Shown: piece after piece, positions 25,418 through 33,036 of the stretch
Layout of the letters: the number at the start of each line of letters is the position of its first letter
Position numbering within the stretch: position 1 is the stretch's first letter
NCBI RefSeq assembly: GCF_900109725.1
Contig: NZ_FOBC01000004.1
Location: 1 to 64,000, forward strand
Origin: Halomonas daqiaonensis
GTDB taxonomy: Bacteria; Pseudomonadota; Gammaproteobacteria; Pseudomonadales; Halomonadaceae
Reading direction: 5' to 3'
Length of the DNA: 64,000 bases
The notes under the pieces: model-generated
Told to the model about the DNA's origin: nothing
The model's database searches: none
What the model saw: the letters and a program-made list of their open reading frames with translations, nothing else
Position numbers and translations under genes: made by a program

Positions 25418-27316
25418 CTAGAAACTCAATGAAGCCAAAATCAGCATGACCAGTATTACGGCGGTGACCACGGCGCTGATGGCGAGACTATGGTGAATCA
25501 GGCCGCTTTGCAGGGCGCGAGCGCGACCTCCCCAGGCGCGCACGCTGGCGACCAGGGCGAAGATCAGGCCGTCGATACGGCGCTCATCGCCGACACGTAC
25601 TAGGTGCGCGATGGCCAGGTTGGCACGGCCGGCACCCAGCACGGCCCCATACAGGCCTTGTTCCAGGCGTTCGAAGCCCCGCGCGATGGTGAGGCCCCGA
25701 CGGCCGACATGAAGCGCAGCCGCATAGAGGCGATCTTCCAGACCTTCACAGCCACGGGAAACCGCCATTACCGGCCTCCCCACCACGGTCGTAAGCCCTC
25801 CCGCGACCGTAAGCCCCGATTGCGCCCACGGGTGCACAGGGCCAAGCAGGCGCCGAGCGGGCACCAGCCAGCCCAGCGCAAGGCCGCCCACTGCAGCGAG
25901 GAGCCCGAGCAGCACGGCCCATGTCCCTTCGGCTTCAGGGGCGGGCAGGGCGAGGAGGGCCTCGATGGGGCCAAAGGCCAGGCCCAGGGCAGTGGCCGGA
26001 ATTGCCAGCCCCCATACGCCCATACCCATCCAGCCGGCACCGGCCACCGGCCGGGTTCCGCCAGCGCCGCGCCACAGCAGGCGCAGAGCCCGGGCCAGGT
26101 AGGCACCGGTCAGCAGCGTGCCGGCCAGTGCCAGCGGTACGAGCCAGGCGGCGCCAGGGGCGGACAGCGCGGCGGCGATTATCGCGTCCTTCGAGAAGAA
26201 CCCGCTCAGCGGCGGGATGCCCGCCAGCGCCAATGCTGCCAGTGCAAAGCCGGCGAAGGTCCAGGGCCTGATGCGGCCAACGCTCTCCAACCGATCGAAC
26301 CCGGTACCGCCACGTGCATGCTGGAAATCGCCGGCGGCGAGAAACAGGGCACTCTTGATGGCGGCATGGGCGACTAGATGCAGCAGCGCGGCCAGCGGTA
26401 CACCGGCGCCGATCGCAATCAGCATCAGGCCATATTGACTGGCGGTAGACGCGGCCAGCAGGCGCTTGAGGTCGCGCTCGGTGAGAGCGACCAGGCCTGT
26501 CCCCACCGTGGTAATGCCGCCCACCAGCCCGATGGCGAGGAGGACCTCCGGCGCCAGCAGCGGCGTCACGCGGATCAGCAGGATGGCGCCCGCAGCCACC
26601 AGCGTGGCCGAGTGAAGCAGCGCCGAGACCGGTGTGGGGCCCGCCATGGCGCGCATGAGCCAGTCCTGCAAGGGTACCTGGGCGGACTTGCCCATGGCGG
26701 CCAGCAGCAATAACAGCCCGGCGGCAACCGCTACGCTTCCGTCGATATTCAGGGTGGCGGCGATCTCGCTGGTGCCCGCCGACCCGATGAGGATGAATAC
26801 TGCGATGTACAGGCCGAGATCGGCGCTGCGGGTATACAGGAAGGCGCGGCTGGCGGCATCCGCGACCCCGGGCCGCTGGAACCAGAAACCGATCAGCAGA
26901 TAGCTGCATAGCCCGATCAGTTCCCAGGCGGCCAGCAGCAGAATCCAGTCCCCGGCCATCACCAGGGCCTGCATTGCGGCGAGAAACAGGGACATCATGG
27001 CATAGAAGCGCGGCAGACCGGATTCCCGCTTCATATAGCCGACCGAGTGGATCAGTACGAAGGTTCCCACCGTGGCGACCATCACAGTGAGCAGCGCCGT
27101 CAACGGCTCGGCAGTCAGCCGCAAGGGCATATCCGGCAGGCCCGGAAGAAGCAGCGTCTGGGCCTGGCCGTCGGCGACCTTCTCCATGAGCCGAAGGCTC
27201 ACCGCCAGGCTGAGCGTGGCCCCGCCCAGGGCCAGAGCGGGTGCCATGCGTCGCAGCACCAGAATCGCTACGGCCGCGAGCAGGGGGAACACTACCGGCA
27301 GCGCTACCTCGTTCAT
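25418..27316 (-). CDS. nuoL: Complex I-like antiporter subunit NuoL with extended C-terminal helix region
   Basis: 632 residues. The antiporter core is intact: helix-5 Glu (LAAWELIGLCSYLLIGFW), helix-7 Lys (MGKSAQVPLQDWLMRAMAGP), LKRLLAASTASQYGLM, and the Lys of HAAIKSALFLAAGD. The C-terminal part, which in NuoL forms the long lateral helix, contains two 25-residue imperfect repeats (VSRGCEGLEDRLYAAALHVG... and IARGFERLEQGLYGAVLGAG...) before a last membrane helix. Overlaps nuoK by 4 bases (ATGA). Confidence 0.9.
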   Translation of the reverse strand: MNEVALPVVFPLLAAVAILVLRRMAPALALGGATLSLAVSLRLMEKVADGQAQTLLLPGLPDMPLRLTAEPLTALLTVMVATVGTFVLIHSVGYMKRESGLPRFYAMMSLFLAAMQALVMAGDWILLLAAWELIGLCSYLLIGFWFQRPGVADAASRAFLYTRSADLGLYIAVFILIGSAGTSEIAATLNIDGSVAVAAGLLLLLAAMGKSAQVPLQDWLMRAMAGPTPVSALLHSATLVAAGAILLIRVTPLLAPEVLLAIGLVGGITTVGTGLVALTERDLKRLLAASTASQYGLMLIAIGAGVPLAALLHLVAHAAIKSALFLAAGDFQHARGGTGFDRLESVGRIRPWTFAGFALAALALAGIPPLSGFFSKDAIIAAALSAPGAAWLVPLALAGTLLTGAYLARALRLLWRGAGGTRPVAGAGWMGMGVWGLAIPATALGLAFGPIEALLALPAPEAEGTWAVLLGLLAAVGGLALGWLVPARRLLGPVHPWAQSGLTVAGGLTTVVGRPVMAVSRGCEGLEDRLYAAALHVGRRGLTIARGFERLEQGLYGAVLGAGRANLAIAHLVRVGDERRIDGLIFALVASVRAWGGRARALQSGLIHHSLAISAVVTAVILVMLILASLSF

Positions 27317-27624
27317 CCTTTCAGGTCCCCCGCTTCCTCCATCTCGACCGAGCCCTTGGCCCGGAAACGCGCGATTGCGATGCCAAAGCCGACCGCCATC
27401 TCCACTGCCATGACCGTCATCACCACCAGCACGAACATCTGCCCGGCGTAGTTCTCGGGATGCAGGAAGCGCCAGAAGGCCACCAGGTTCACCAGGGCGC
27501 CCGCCAGAATCAGTTCCACACCCATCATGATCATGACGAGGTTGGTCTGTGACAGCGCACCATAGAGGCCGACACCGAAAAGGATGGCGCCGGTCAGCAG
27601 CGCCACGATCAGGACCGGGGTCAT
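27313..27624 (-). CDS. nuoK: Complex I-like membrane subunit NuoK
   Basis: 103 residues, three membrane helices. The two membrane glutamates essential for proton transfer in NuoK are present: Glu37 (MMGVELIL) and Glu75 (TVMAVEMAVG). Overlaps nuoJ and nuoL by ATGA joints. The intact Glu pair shows that selection keeps the ion path even though the redox arm is missing. Confidence 0.9.
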   Translation of the reverse strand: MTPVLIVALLTGAILFGVGLYGALSQTNLVMIMMGVELILAGALVNLVAFWRFLHPENYAGQMFVLVVMTVMAVEMAVGFGIAIARFRAKGSVEMEEAGDLKG

Positions 27625-28172
27625 CTTGAGGCCTCCTTGTCGTTCTCGTTCTTGTCGTCGTTACGGGCCGGCTCGCGCACCGGAATAGCGACTGCCGTGG
27701 CCGCGATCATCGCGGTGAGGATGGTGACGGCGGCGGTTTCGAAGATCAGCATCGACCGCCCCAGCATCTCGATGCCCAGCTCCCGCGTCTGCATTGCCGC
27801 ATCCGGCGCCTCGGCTGTCACGGGACCCCAGTCGGACATAAGCGCCACCGCGAAGGCGGCGCCGGCGGCAATCACCCCGGCGCCGATCGAGAAGCGTTTC
27901 TGGTGGCTCATGTCCATGCCCCCAAGCCCACCGGGATCCATCATGAACATCACCATGAAGATGGCCATGATGCTCATTTCGGTGGCCATCATCATAATTT
28001 GCAGTACGCCCAGGAATTCGCTCTGCATGGCCAGGAACATGCAGCCGATCGCAGCCTGAGAGAACAGCAGCGCCAGCGCGGAACGCACCATGGACGCAGT
28101 CCGGAACACCGCCACGCCGAAGCCGATCGCGGCCAGGCCGAACACGGCGACAAAAAAGGCCTGTAAAGACAT
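27621..28172 (-). CDS. nuoJ: Complex I-like membrane subunit NuoJ
   Basis: 183 residues from ATG 28172, with five predicted helices. The helix-3 region, usually a Tyr/Gly-rich bulge, reads EFLGVLQIMMMATEMSIMAI, so the normal VYAGA motif is replaced and a membrane Glu is added. A longer open frame from 28340 lacks membrane character and is rejected. Start and stop overlap the neighbouring nuo genes, giving tight translational coupling. Confidence 0.85.
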   Translation of the reverse strand: MSLQAFFVAVFGLAAIGFGVAVFRTASMVRSALALLFSQAAIGCMFLAMQSEFLGVLQIMMMATEMSIMAIFMVMFMMDPGGLGGMDMSHQKRFSIGAGVIAAGAAFAVALMSDWGPVTAEAPDAAMQTRELGIEMLGRSMLIFETAAVTILTAMIAATAVAIPVREPARNDDKNENDKEASR

Positions 28173-29068
28173 CAAGGCACCACCAGGATCATCAATCCGA
28201 CGATGAGGATATTGAGCAGCGCCAGGGGAATCCCCAGCTTCCAGCACCAGCCCAACAGATCTGCCTCGCGGATGCGCGGGAGATAGTGGCCGGCCAGCAG
28301 CATCGCCACGGCCACGGTCAGGATCTTGATCAGGCTCCACGCCCAGGGCGGCAAGAGGGGGCCGTGCCAGCCGCCGAGATAGAACACCGTGGTCGCGGCG
28401 GCCAGGGTGATCACCAGCACCAGCCGCGCCAGCCGTAGCACCGCCAGGCGCACACCCGTGTATTCGGCGTCCACGCCTCCCGCCAGTTCCCCCGGGGCGG
28501 TCGGCAGGTCAAAGGGCGCTCGAAACGCCAGCGCCATGGCGGCGATGAAGAACAGCACGAAGCCGAGCGGCTGGTAGATGATGTTCCACAAGCCGGCCTG
28601 GGAGGTGACGATGGTGCTGGTCAGCAGGGACTCGGCGCGCATGGCCACGGCCGTGATGGGCATTACGACAAGCATGGCGTAGGCGATCAGCTGCCCCAGG
28701 AAGCGCCAGCCGCCGACCATGGCGTAGGCGCCGTTCGGGCCCCAGCCGGCCATGATCAGCGCAACCAGTACATAGGCCAGCGCGGCGTTGACGAACAGGG
28801 CGCCGGTGGCCAGGTCCGCGATGATCAGTCCCGGTGCCAGGGGCAGGACCGCGGCGCCCAGCACCGCCACCACCAGCAACAGCACCGGCGCAGTCTCGAA
28901 GAACAGCCGGTCGGGTTTGCGCGGCAGGATGGACTCCCGGCCCAGGTGCGACAGGCCCGCAAGCAGTGGCGCGGCGGGGCGCAGGCGGCCGGTCGTAAGC
29001 CAGGCCTCGATCACGGCAAGCAGCCAGGCGCTGCCAAGCAGGGCGAGCAACACCACGGCGATGGTCAC
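28172..29068 (-). CDS. nuoH: Complex I-like membrane subunit NuoH (short, divergent)
   Basis: 298 residues from a GTG start that overlaps the upstream stop (GTGA); normal NuoH has about 325. The conserved region [28 protein letters not shown] matches the NuoH PFDLxEAExELVxGxxxEYSG motif. The N-terminal quinone-site loop, normally with the RxGPNRVG-type motif, is replaced by [20 protein letters not shown]. NuoH normally links the quinone/N2 site to the membrane arm, so loss of this motif agrees with the loss of iron-sulfur ligands in the fused NuoB/D protein. Confidence 0.85.
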   Translation of the reverse strand: MTIAVVLLALLGSAWLLAVIEAWLTTGRLRPAAPLLAGLSHLGRESILPRKPDRLFFETAPVLLLVVAVLGAAVLPLAPGLIIADLATGALFVNAALAYVLVALIMAGWGPNGAYAMVGGWRFLGQLIAYAMLVVMPITAVAMRAESLLTSTIVTSQAGLWNIIYQPLGFVLFFIAAMALAFRAPFDLPTAPGELAGGVDAEYTGVRLAVLRLARLVLVITLAAATTVFYLGGWHGPLLPPWAWSLIKILTVAVAMLLAGHYLPRIREADLLGWCWKLGIPLALLNILIVGLMILVVP

Positions 29069-30891
29069 GAGCTCACCTCCCAGGGCGAGAGATCAAGCGA
29101 CCCGACCGCCACCAGGGCGTCGCCCAGCTCCTGGCCTTCGACGAGGTTCGCGACCAGGCCGATATTGTGGTTGCAGGCGGTGTCCAGCTGGAACGATATC
29201 ACCTGGCCATGCTCCAGGGTCAGGCGCAAATCGGCGCGTCCGCGCGGCGTTTCCACGCTGGCTTCCCCCGTCCCGGATGCACCGCCGATATCGCGCAGGA
29301 TGGGCAGTCGAGGCTCCCCGGCCGCCTCGATGAGGTCGAGGCTGGCGGTGATCTCGCCAAGTCGTTGCCGCAGGCGTGCCCACGCATCTCCGCCCTCGCC
29401 GGTGCGTGTCTCGAAACCGAGCTCGCGATAGATGGCATCCGTCTGGCGGACGTCTTCGGCGCTGCTCGCGGCGCGTGCCACCGGGCCCCGAAGGTCGTAG
29501 GAATCGACCGGCAGGGTGCCGATTCCTTTCAAGCGGGCCTTGAGCAAGGGCGTGCGTTCGAGCCGAGCGGTCAGCGCTCGCAATGCCGGTCGCAGAGCGA
29601 CAAGCTGCTCCCGAGTGGCGCATCGGCTATCCAATTGCAGGGTCGTAGCGCGACGCGTCAGCCAGGCGAAGCCGAGCTGGCGCCCCAACAGGACAAGCCA
29701 GCCCAGATGACTGGCGATGCGCTCGCGCTCGAGGGCGCTGACGCAGGCACGGGCGGTCGCGGTGTCTTCCTCCAGGCCTGCCGCCTGCTCGATGGCCCGG
29801 CAGGCCAACAGCCGGTAGCTCAATGGCGCCAATGGCATTGCTGTCGTCAGGCGCTCGACGAAGGTCTCGGCAGCGATTTCCTTAGTGGCGGCGCTCATGC
29901 CCACGAGGGACGTTGCTTGCCCTTCGGCGACCCCGTCGCCGTCGAGCGTCAGCATCAACTTCAGCCCACCCGGCAGGCCGGGGAAGCAGGGACCGAACGG
30001 CACCTCGAGCCAGTCCATTGCCAAGCCATCGGCACTGCGGGGGAGGTCCTTGGTGACTTCGACCATGGACATGAATCCTGAAGCACCGTGGTCGTGCCCG
30101 GCATGGTCGTGGCCTCCATGATCATGCTCGTGGTGCTCGTGACCATGGCAGTGTTCGTGGTCATGGTCCTGATGATGCTCATGATCGTGACCATGAGGGT
30201 GCTCGTGCTCATGGTCTTGATGATGTTCATGGTGGTTCTGGTGCTCATGATGATCGTGATCATGCCCATGGTGGTGTTCATGATTGTGGTGTTCATGATC
30301 ATGATGATGGTCATGCTCCGGAGGCGTTTCTTCTTCGTCCTTGTCGCCCCCGGCCTCACGGGCCACCAGATCCATGCCGCATTTGTGGCAGCTGCCCGGC
30401 TCCTCCTCGACCACTTCCGGGTGCATGGGACAGACATACTCCGTCCTGGTTTGCAGGACTGGAGCATCGAAATCCTCGGGCGAGGCCGCGAAGGCGCCTT
30501 CGGCCAGCACCCGCTGCAGCCGATCGGTCGCGTCGATCAGCTCGGCTTGCGAGAGACCCGCGGCGACATCGGCCTGTGGAAAGGATGAGGGTGCCGGTCC
30601 ACCCAGCACGAGAATGGCGCGCGGCCGGGGCATCTGCGCATAGAGTACCGCCGTTGCCTCGTCCAGTTTCCGTGACAGCTCACCGATGACCAGGAGCACG
30701 TTCGCGTCGCGCGGCGTGGCGGCGAAGCGCATGCCTGCCGCCACCACGTCCAGGCTATGCACCAGGGCCACTTCCGGCCCAGGGACGATCAGGCAGCTGA
30801 GGTTGCGCGCCAGGGCCCGACCAACCAGCCTCTGCACGATGGAAGGGCGCCCCTTGCGCGCGCCTGCAAGGGTCGTTGCCGCCTCAGACAT
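29065..30891 (-). CDS. NuoB-like / heavy-metal-binding domain / His-rich / NuoD-like fusion protein
   Basis: 608 residues from ATG 30891, which overlaps the NuoA stop (TGATG). Residues about 13-113 follow the NuoB fold ([16 protein letters not shown] ... [18 protein letters not shown] ... [11 protein letters not shown]) but lack the adjacent Cys pair and the two later cysteines that hold cluster N2. Residues 151-177 are a heavy-metal-binding domain ([10 protein letters not shown], then CHKCGMDLV) as in CusA/CopA-linked proteins. Residues 192-268 are His/Asp/Glu/Gly-rich. Residues about 285-608 resemble NuoD/hydrogenase large subunits ([34 protein letters not shown]), with GPQHP changed to GPCFP and no NiFe cysteines. 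Proposed role: the peripheral module of a Complex I-like machine that binds copper or another metal in place of normal redox centres. I know of no described protein with this architecture. Confidence 0.85.
   Translation of the reverse strand: MSEAATTLAGARKGRPSIVQRLVGRALARNLSCLIVPGPEVALVHSLDVVAAGMRFAATPRDANVLLVIGELSRKLDEATAVLYAQMPRPRAILVLGGPAPSSFPQADVAAGLSQAELIDATDRLQRVLAEGAFAASPEDFDAPVLQTRTEYVCPMHPEVVEEEPGSCHKCGMDLVAREAGGDKDEEETPPEHDHHHDHEHHNHEHHHGHDHDHHEHQNHHEHHQDHEHEHPHGHDHEHHQDHDHEHCHGHEHHEHDHGGHDHAGHDHGASGFMSMVEVTKDLPRSADGLAMDWLEVPFGPCFPGLPGGLKLMLTLDGDGVAEGQATSLVGMSAATKEIAAETFVERLTTAMPLAPLSYRLLACRAIEQAAGLEEDTATARACVSALERERIASHLGWLVLLGRQLGFAWLTRRATTLQLDSRCATREQLVALRPALRALTARLERTPLLKARLKGIGTLPVDSYDLRGPVARAASSAEDVRQTDAIYRELGFETRTGEGGDAWARLRQRLGEITASLDLIEAAGEPRLPILRDIGGASGTGEASVETPRGRADLRLTLEHGQVISFQLDTACNHNIGLVANLVEGQELGDALVAVGSLDLSPWEVSS
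30088..30318 (-). repeat. Low-complexity His-rich coding tract
   Basis: About 77 codons dominated by His (CAT/CAC), with Asp, Glu and Gly, giving CATGAT/CATGAA-like DNA repeats on the - strand. It lies inside the fusion gene between its metal-binding and NuoD-like parts. Such tracts are typical of Zn/Ni/Cu storage or delivery loops. Confidence 0.85.
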
Positions 30892-31253
30892 CACTGCCGC
30901 CTCAGAGCGCCCTGGCTCCATCCGTAGAGCAGGCCGAGAAAGAGAATGGCAAGGAACACGCCCATGTCGACCAGGGCGACCAGCCCAATTTCCTTATACA
31001 CCACGGCCCATGGATACATGTACGCCATCTCCATATCGAAGGCCAGGAACAGCAATGCGTAGCCGTAGTATCGTGCGTGATAGCGCCCCCACACTGGGTC
31101 CCGCGACAGCACCCCGGCGCTCGCCGGCACGTCCTTGCCCGGCTCACCGCGTGTCGAACCCATGCTGCGGGCCAGGCCGTACAGGCACAGCACCACTCCT
31201 ACGGTACCCAGCGCCAGGCCTAATAGCAGAACATATTGCTGCGTAGCGCTCAT
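30891..31253 (-). CDS. nuoA: Complex I-like membrane subunit NuoA (divergent loop)
   Basis: 120 residues, three helices. The second half matches NuoA well ([20 protein letters not shown] followed by [10 protein letters not shown]), keeping the membrane Asp/Glu pair. The loop between helices 1 and 2, which in Complex I carries the YE(C/S)G motif next to the quinone site, instead reads [13 protein letters not shown]. It is the first gene of the - strand operon, divergent from the ATP-grasp gene. GAGG lies upstream of the ATG at slightly long spacing (9 bases). Confidence 0.85.
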   Translation of the reverse strand: MSATQQYVLLLGLALGTVGVVLCLYGLARSMGSTRGEPGKDVPASAGVLSRDPVWGRYHARYYGYALLFLAFDMEMAYMYPWAVVYKEIGLVALVDMGVFLAILFLGLLYGWSQGALRRQ

Positions 31254-31427
31254 GATGAGCTACCTCTGTTACACGTCCGTGGTATCTGATCCGCTATTTC
31301 AACATGGCCGTTGGCAAACCAGAAGTCGGAATGTTTGACGCATATTCAATGGTAGAGCAATGCTGCTCAAGTTGAGCGGTATGCGCAGTCGCTGTAGGTC
31401 AGCGTCAATGGAATCAGGGGTTATCTC
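31254..31427. promoter_or_regulatory. Divergent promoter region between the complex I-like operon and the ATP-grasp gene
   Basis: 174 bases, AT-richer than its surroundings. It contains the dyads GAGCA-N4-TGCTC and CTCAA-G-TTGAG close together near 31353-31375, candidate binding sites for an unknown regulator. No TTCAG-N6-TTCAG box was found here, so the operon may not share the copper-box control. Confidence 0.35.
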
Positions 31428-32705
31428 TTGCAAAAAACTGGCGATTTTCCAGAAAAGACAGAAGCAGAAAGACTGAACCAGCAATGTTCCTGCGTTACTC
31501 TCAATCGGCAAGCAATTACCCGGGCTCTCGCCGATCAGCTGGGCGATGATGCCGAGGAGATCCTGACTAACCCGAACTGGCATCAGCTCTTCTCGAATGT
31601 GGCTGTCTTCGTTCCTCCCCAGGACCTGGATCAAATGCGGGACATTGTTCAAGCCCTGGAAGCCGCTGCCGCGCTCCCCGCTTATCAACGACAGGTACTG
31701 TCCTGGGCCCCGCAAAGTGCGCAGTTCAGCCCCGGCCCAGTGGGTGCGTTCATGGGCTACGATTTCCATCTTGGCAAAGAGGGGCCACACCTCATCGAGA
31801 TCAATACCAATGCCGGAGGTGCGTTCCTCAACGCCATGCTGGCACGGGCGCAATTGCAGTGTTGCGGTGATGCCACGAGTGCGGCCGGGGCCGGCGACTT
31901 CGATGCCGCCGTGATAGCCCAGTTCGAGAGTGAATGGCTCGCCCAGCGTGGCAGTGGGCGTCCAGAGAGGATAGCGATCGTCGATGATCAGCCTGGCGAG
32001 CAATACCTCTACCCTGAATTCAGGCTGGCGCAGCAGTCATTACGACGCCAGGGTATCGATGCCGTTATACTCTCGCCCTCTGATTTTCATTATGGGTCAG
32101 GCACGCTATACGGCGGCGGCAAGCGAGTCGATCTGGTTTACAATCGCCTGGTGGATTTTGGGCTCGAAGCGTCAGAACATGCTGCCTTGCGGTCTGCCTG
32201 GTTGGGTGGGGGTGCGGTCATAACCCCTAACCCCCATGCACATGCACTGTTCGCAGACAAACGTAACCTGGCGGTGTTGTCAGATCACGAGACCCTCTCG
32301 ACCTGGGGGTTGAGCCCGGGAAATGCCGAATTGCTTCGCTCTGGTATTCCTCCCACCGTACAGGTCAACGCTGATAATGCTGATGTTCTCTGGCAACAGC
32401 GACGGCAGTGGTTCTTCAAGCCTGTCGCAGGCCATGGCAGCAAGGGCGTGTATCGGGGCAGCAAACTCACCAAAAATACATATTCTAGAATTCTGGAAAG
32501 CGATTATATCGCCCAAGCCTATGTTCCCCCATCCGAGCGCCTGGTTTTCGTTGACGGTGAGCGGGAAATGCTCAAGGTCGACGTGCGACTGTATACCTAC
32601 CGCGGCGATTTGTTCCTGGCAGCGGCAAGGCTCTATCGGGGGCAAACCACCAATTTTCGTACGCCAGGCGGTGGATTCGCGCCTGTCCTCCTGATGGAAG
32701 ATTGA
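31428..32705 (+). CDS. ATP-grasp-like protein of unknown function
   Basis: 425 residues from a TTG start, the only start near the frame's beginning (AGGGG lies 9 bases upstream). ATP-grasp features are EINTNAGGAFLN near 120, KPVAGHGSKGVYRG near 335 (glycine-rich loop after the Lys), and the Asp/Arg-rich C-terminal metal region KVDVRLYTYRGDLFLAAARLY ending TPGGGFAPV. Such enzymes join a carboxylate to an amine or thiol through an acyl phosphate, as glutathione synthetase does. The substrate cannot be read from the sequence. Lower GC than the neighbours; between the complex I-like operon and the copper ATPase genes. Confidence 0.65.
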   Translation: MQKTGDFPEKTEAERLNQQCSCVTLNRQAITRALADQLGDDAEEILTNPNWHQLFSNVAVFVPPQDLDQMRDIVQALEAAAALPAYQRQVLSWAPQSAQFSPGPVGAFMGYDFHLGKEGPHLIEINTNAGGAFLNAMLARAQLQCCGDATSAAGAGDFDAAVIAQFESEWLAQRGSGRPERIAIVDDQPGEQYLYPEFRLAQQSLRRQGIDAVILSPSDFHYGSGTLYGGGKRVDLVYNRLVDFGLEASEHAALRSAWLGGGAVITPNPHAHALFADKRNLAVLSDHETLSTWGLSPGNAELLRSGIPPTVQVNADNADVLWQQRRQWFFKPVAGHGSKGVYRGSKLTKNTYSRILESDYIAQAYVPPSERLVFVDGEREMLKVDVRLYTYRGDLFLAAARLYRGQTTNFRTPGGGFAPVLLMED

Positions 32706-32728
32706 CTATCAAAAGGTGTGATCTTCTC

Positions 32729-32989
32729 TTATTCATCACGATCACGCTCATGGTGCCCGACATGCCGATGCATCAGGAGATGCATGCCTAAGCAGAGTGC
32801 CAGGGGTAGCACCAGCCAGGCGCCGCTGCTCAATGATTGCCCGCGCCACATGAAAAACAGCACGGCGCTTCCCATCAGCACCATGCAGGCGGTCATCATC
32901 CATTTATGCAGAGCCCCGGCATGGGGTGACGGCTGACCTTGTGATTCGGCCTCTTCCGATGAGTGTTTGGTGGAATCTGGCTGTGTCAT
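32729..32989 (-). CDS. Small membrane protein, DUF2933-like
   Basis: 86 residues: a polar N-terminus, two membrane helices (about 31-49 and 55-72: AWLVLPLALCLGMHLLMHRH) and a His/Asp/Arg-rich tail (HRHVGHHERDRDE). It resembles the short DUF2933-type proteins often found beside copper-exporting ATPases. It lies 47 bases after the P1B ATPase on the same strand. Possible metal-binding tail; function unknown. Confidence 0.65.
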   Translation of the reverse strand: MTQPDSTKHSSEEAESQGQPSPHAGALHKWMMTACMVLMGSAVLFFMWRGQSLSSGAWLVLPLALCLGMHLLMHRHVGHHERDRDE

Positions 32990-33036
32990 GAATGGCCCCC
33001 TTTGGCTTGGGACTGGGTCGATTGGGCCGGAGTGGA

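Noticed and set aside
30088..30588. Long + strand frame rich in Met/Val/Leu opposite the His-rich tract, looking like a membrane protein
   Set aside because: It is the antisense shadow of CAT/GAT repeats in the fusion gene.
29065..30921. A NiFe energy-converting hydrogenase
   Set aside because: The NuoD-like part lacks both CxxC pairs needed to bind the NiFe centre.
22569..31253. Ordinary respiratory Complex I (NADH:quinone oxidoreductase)
   Set aside because: NuoC, E, F, G and I are absent, the NuoB/NuoD fusion lacks cluster ligands, and the quinone-site loops of NuoA and NuoH are replaced.
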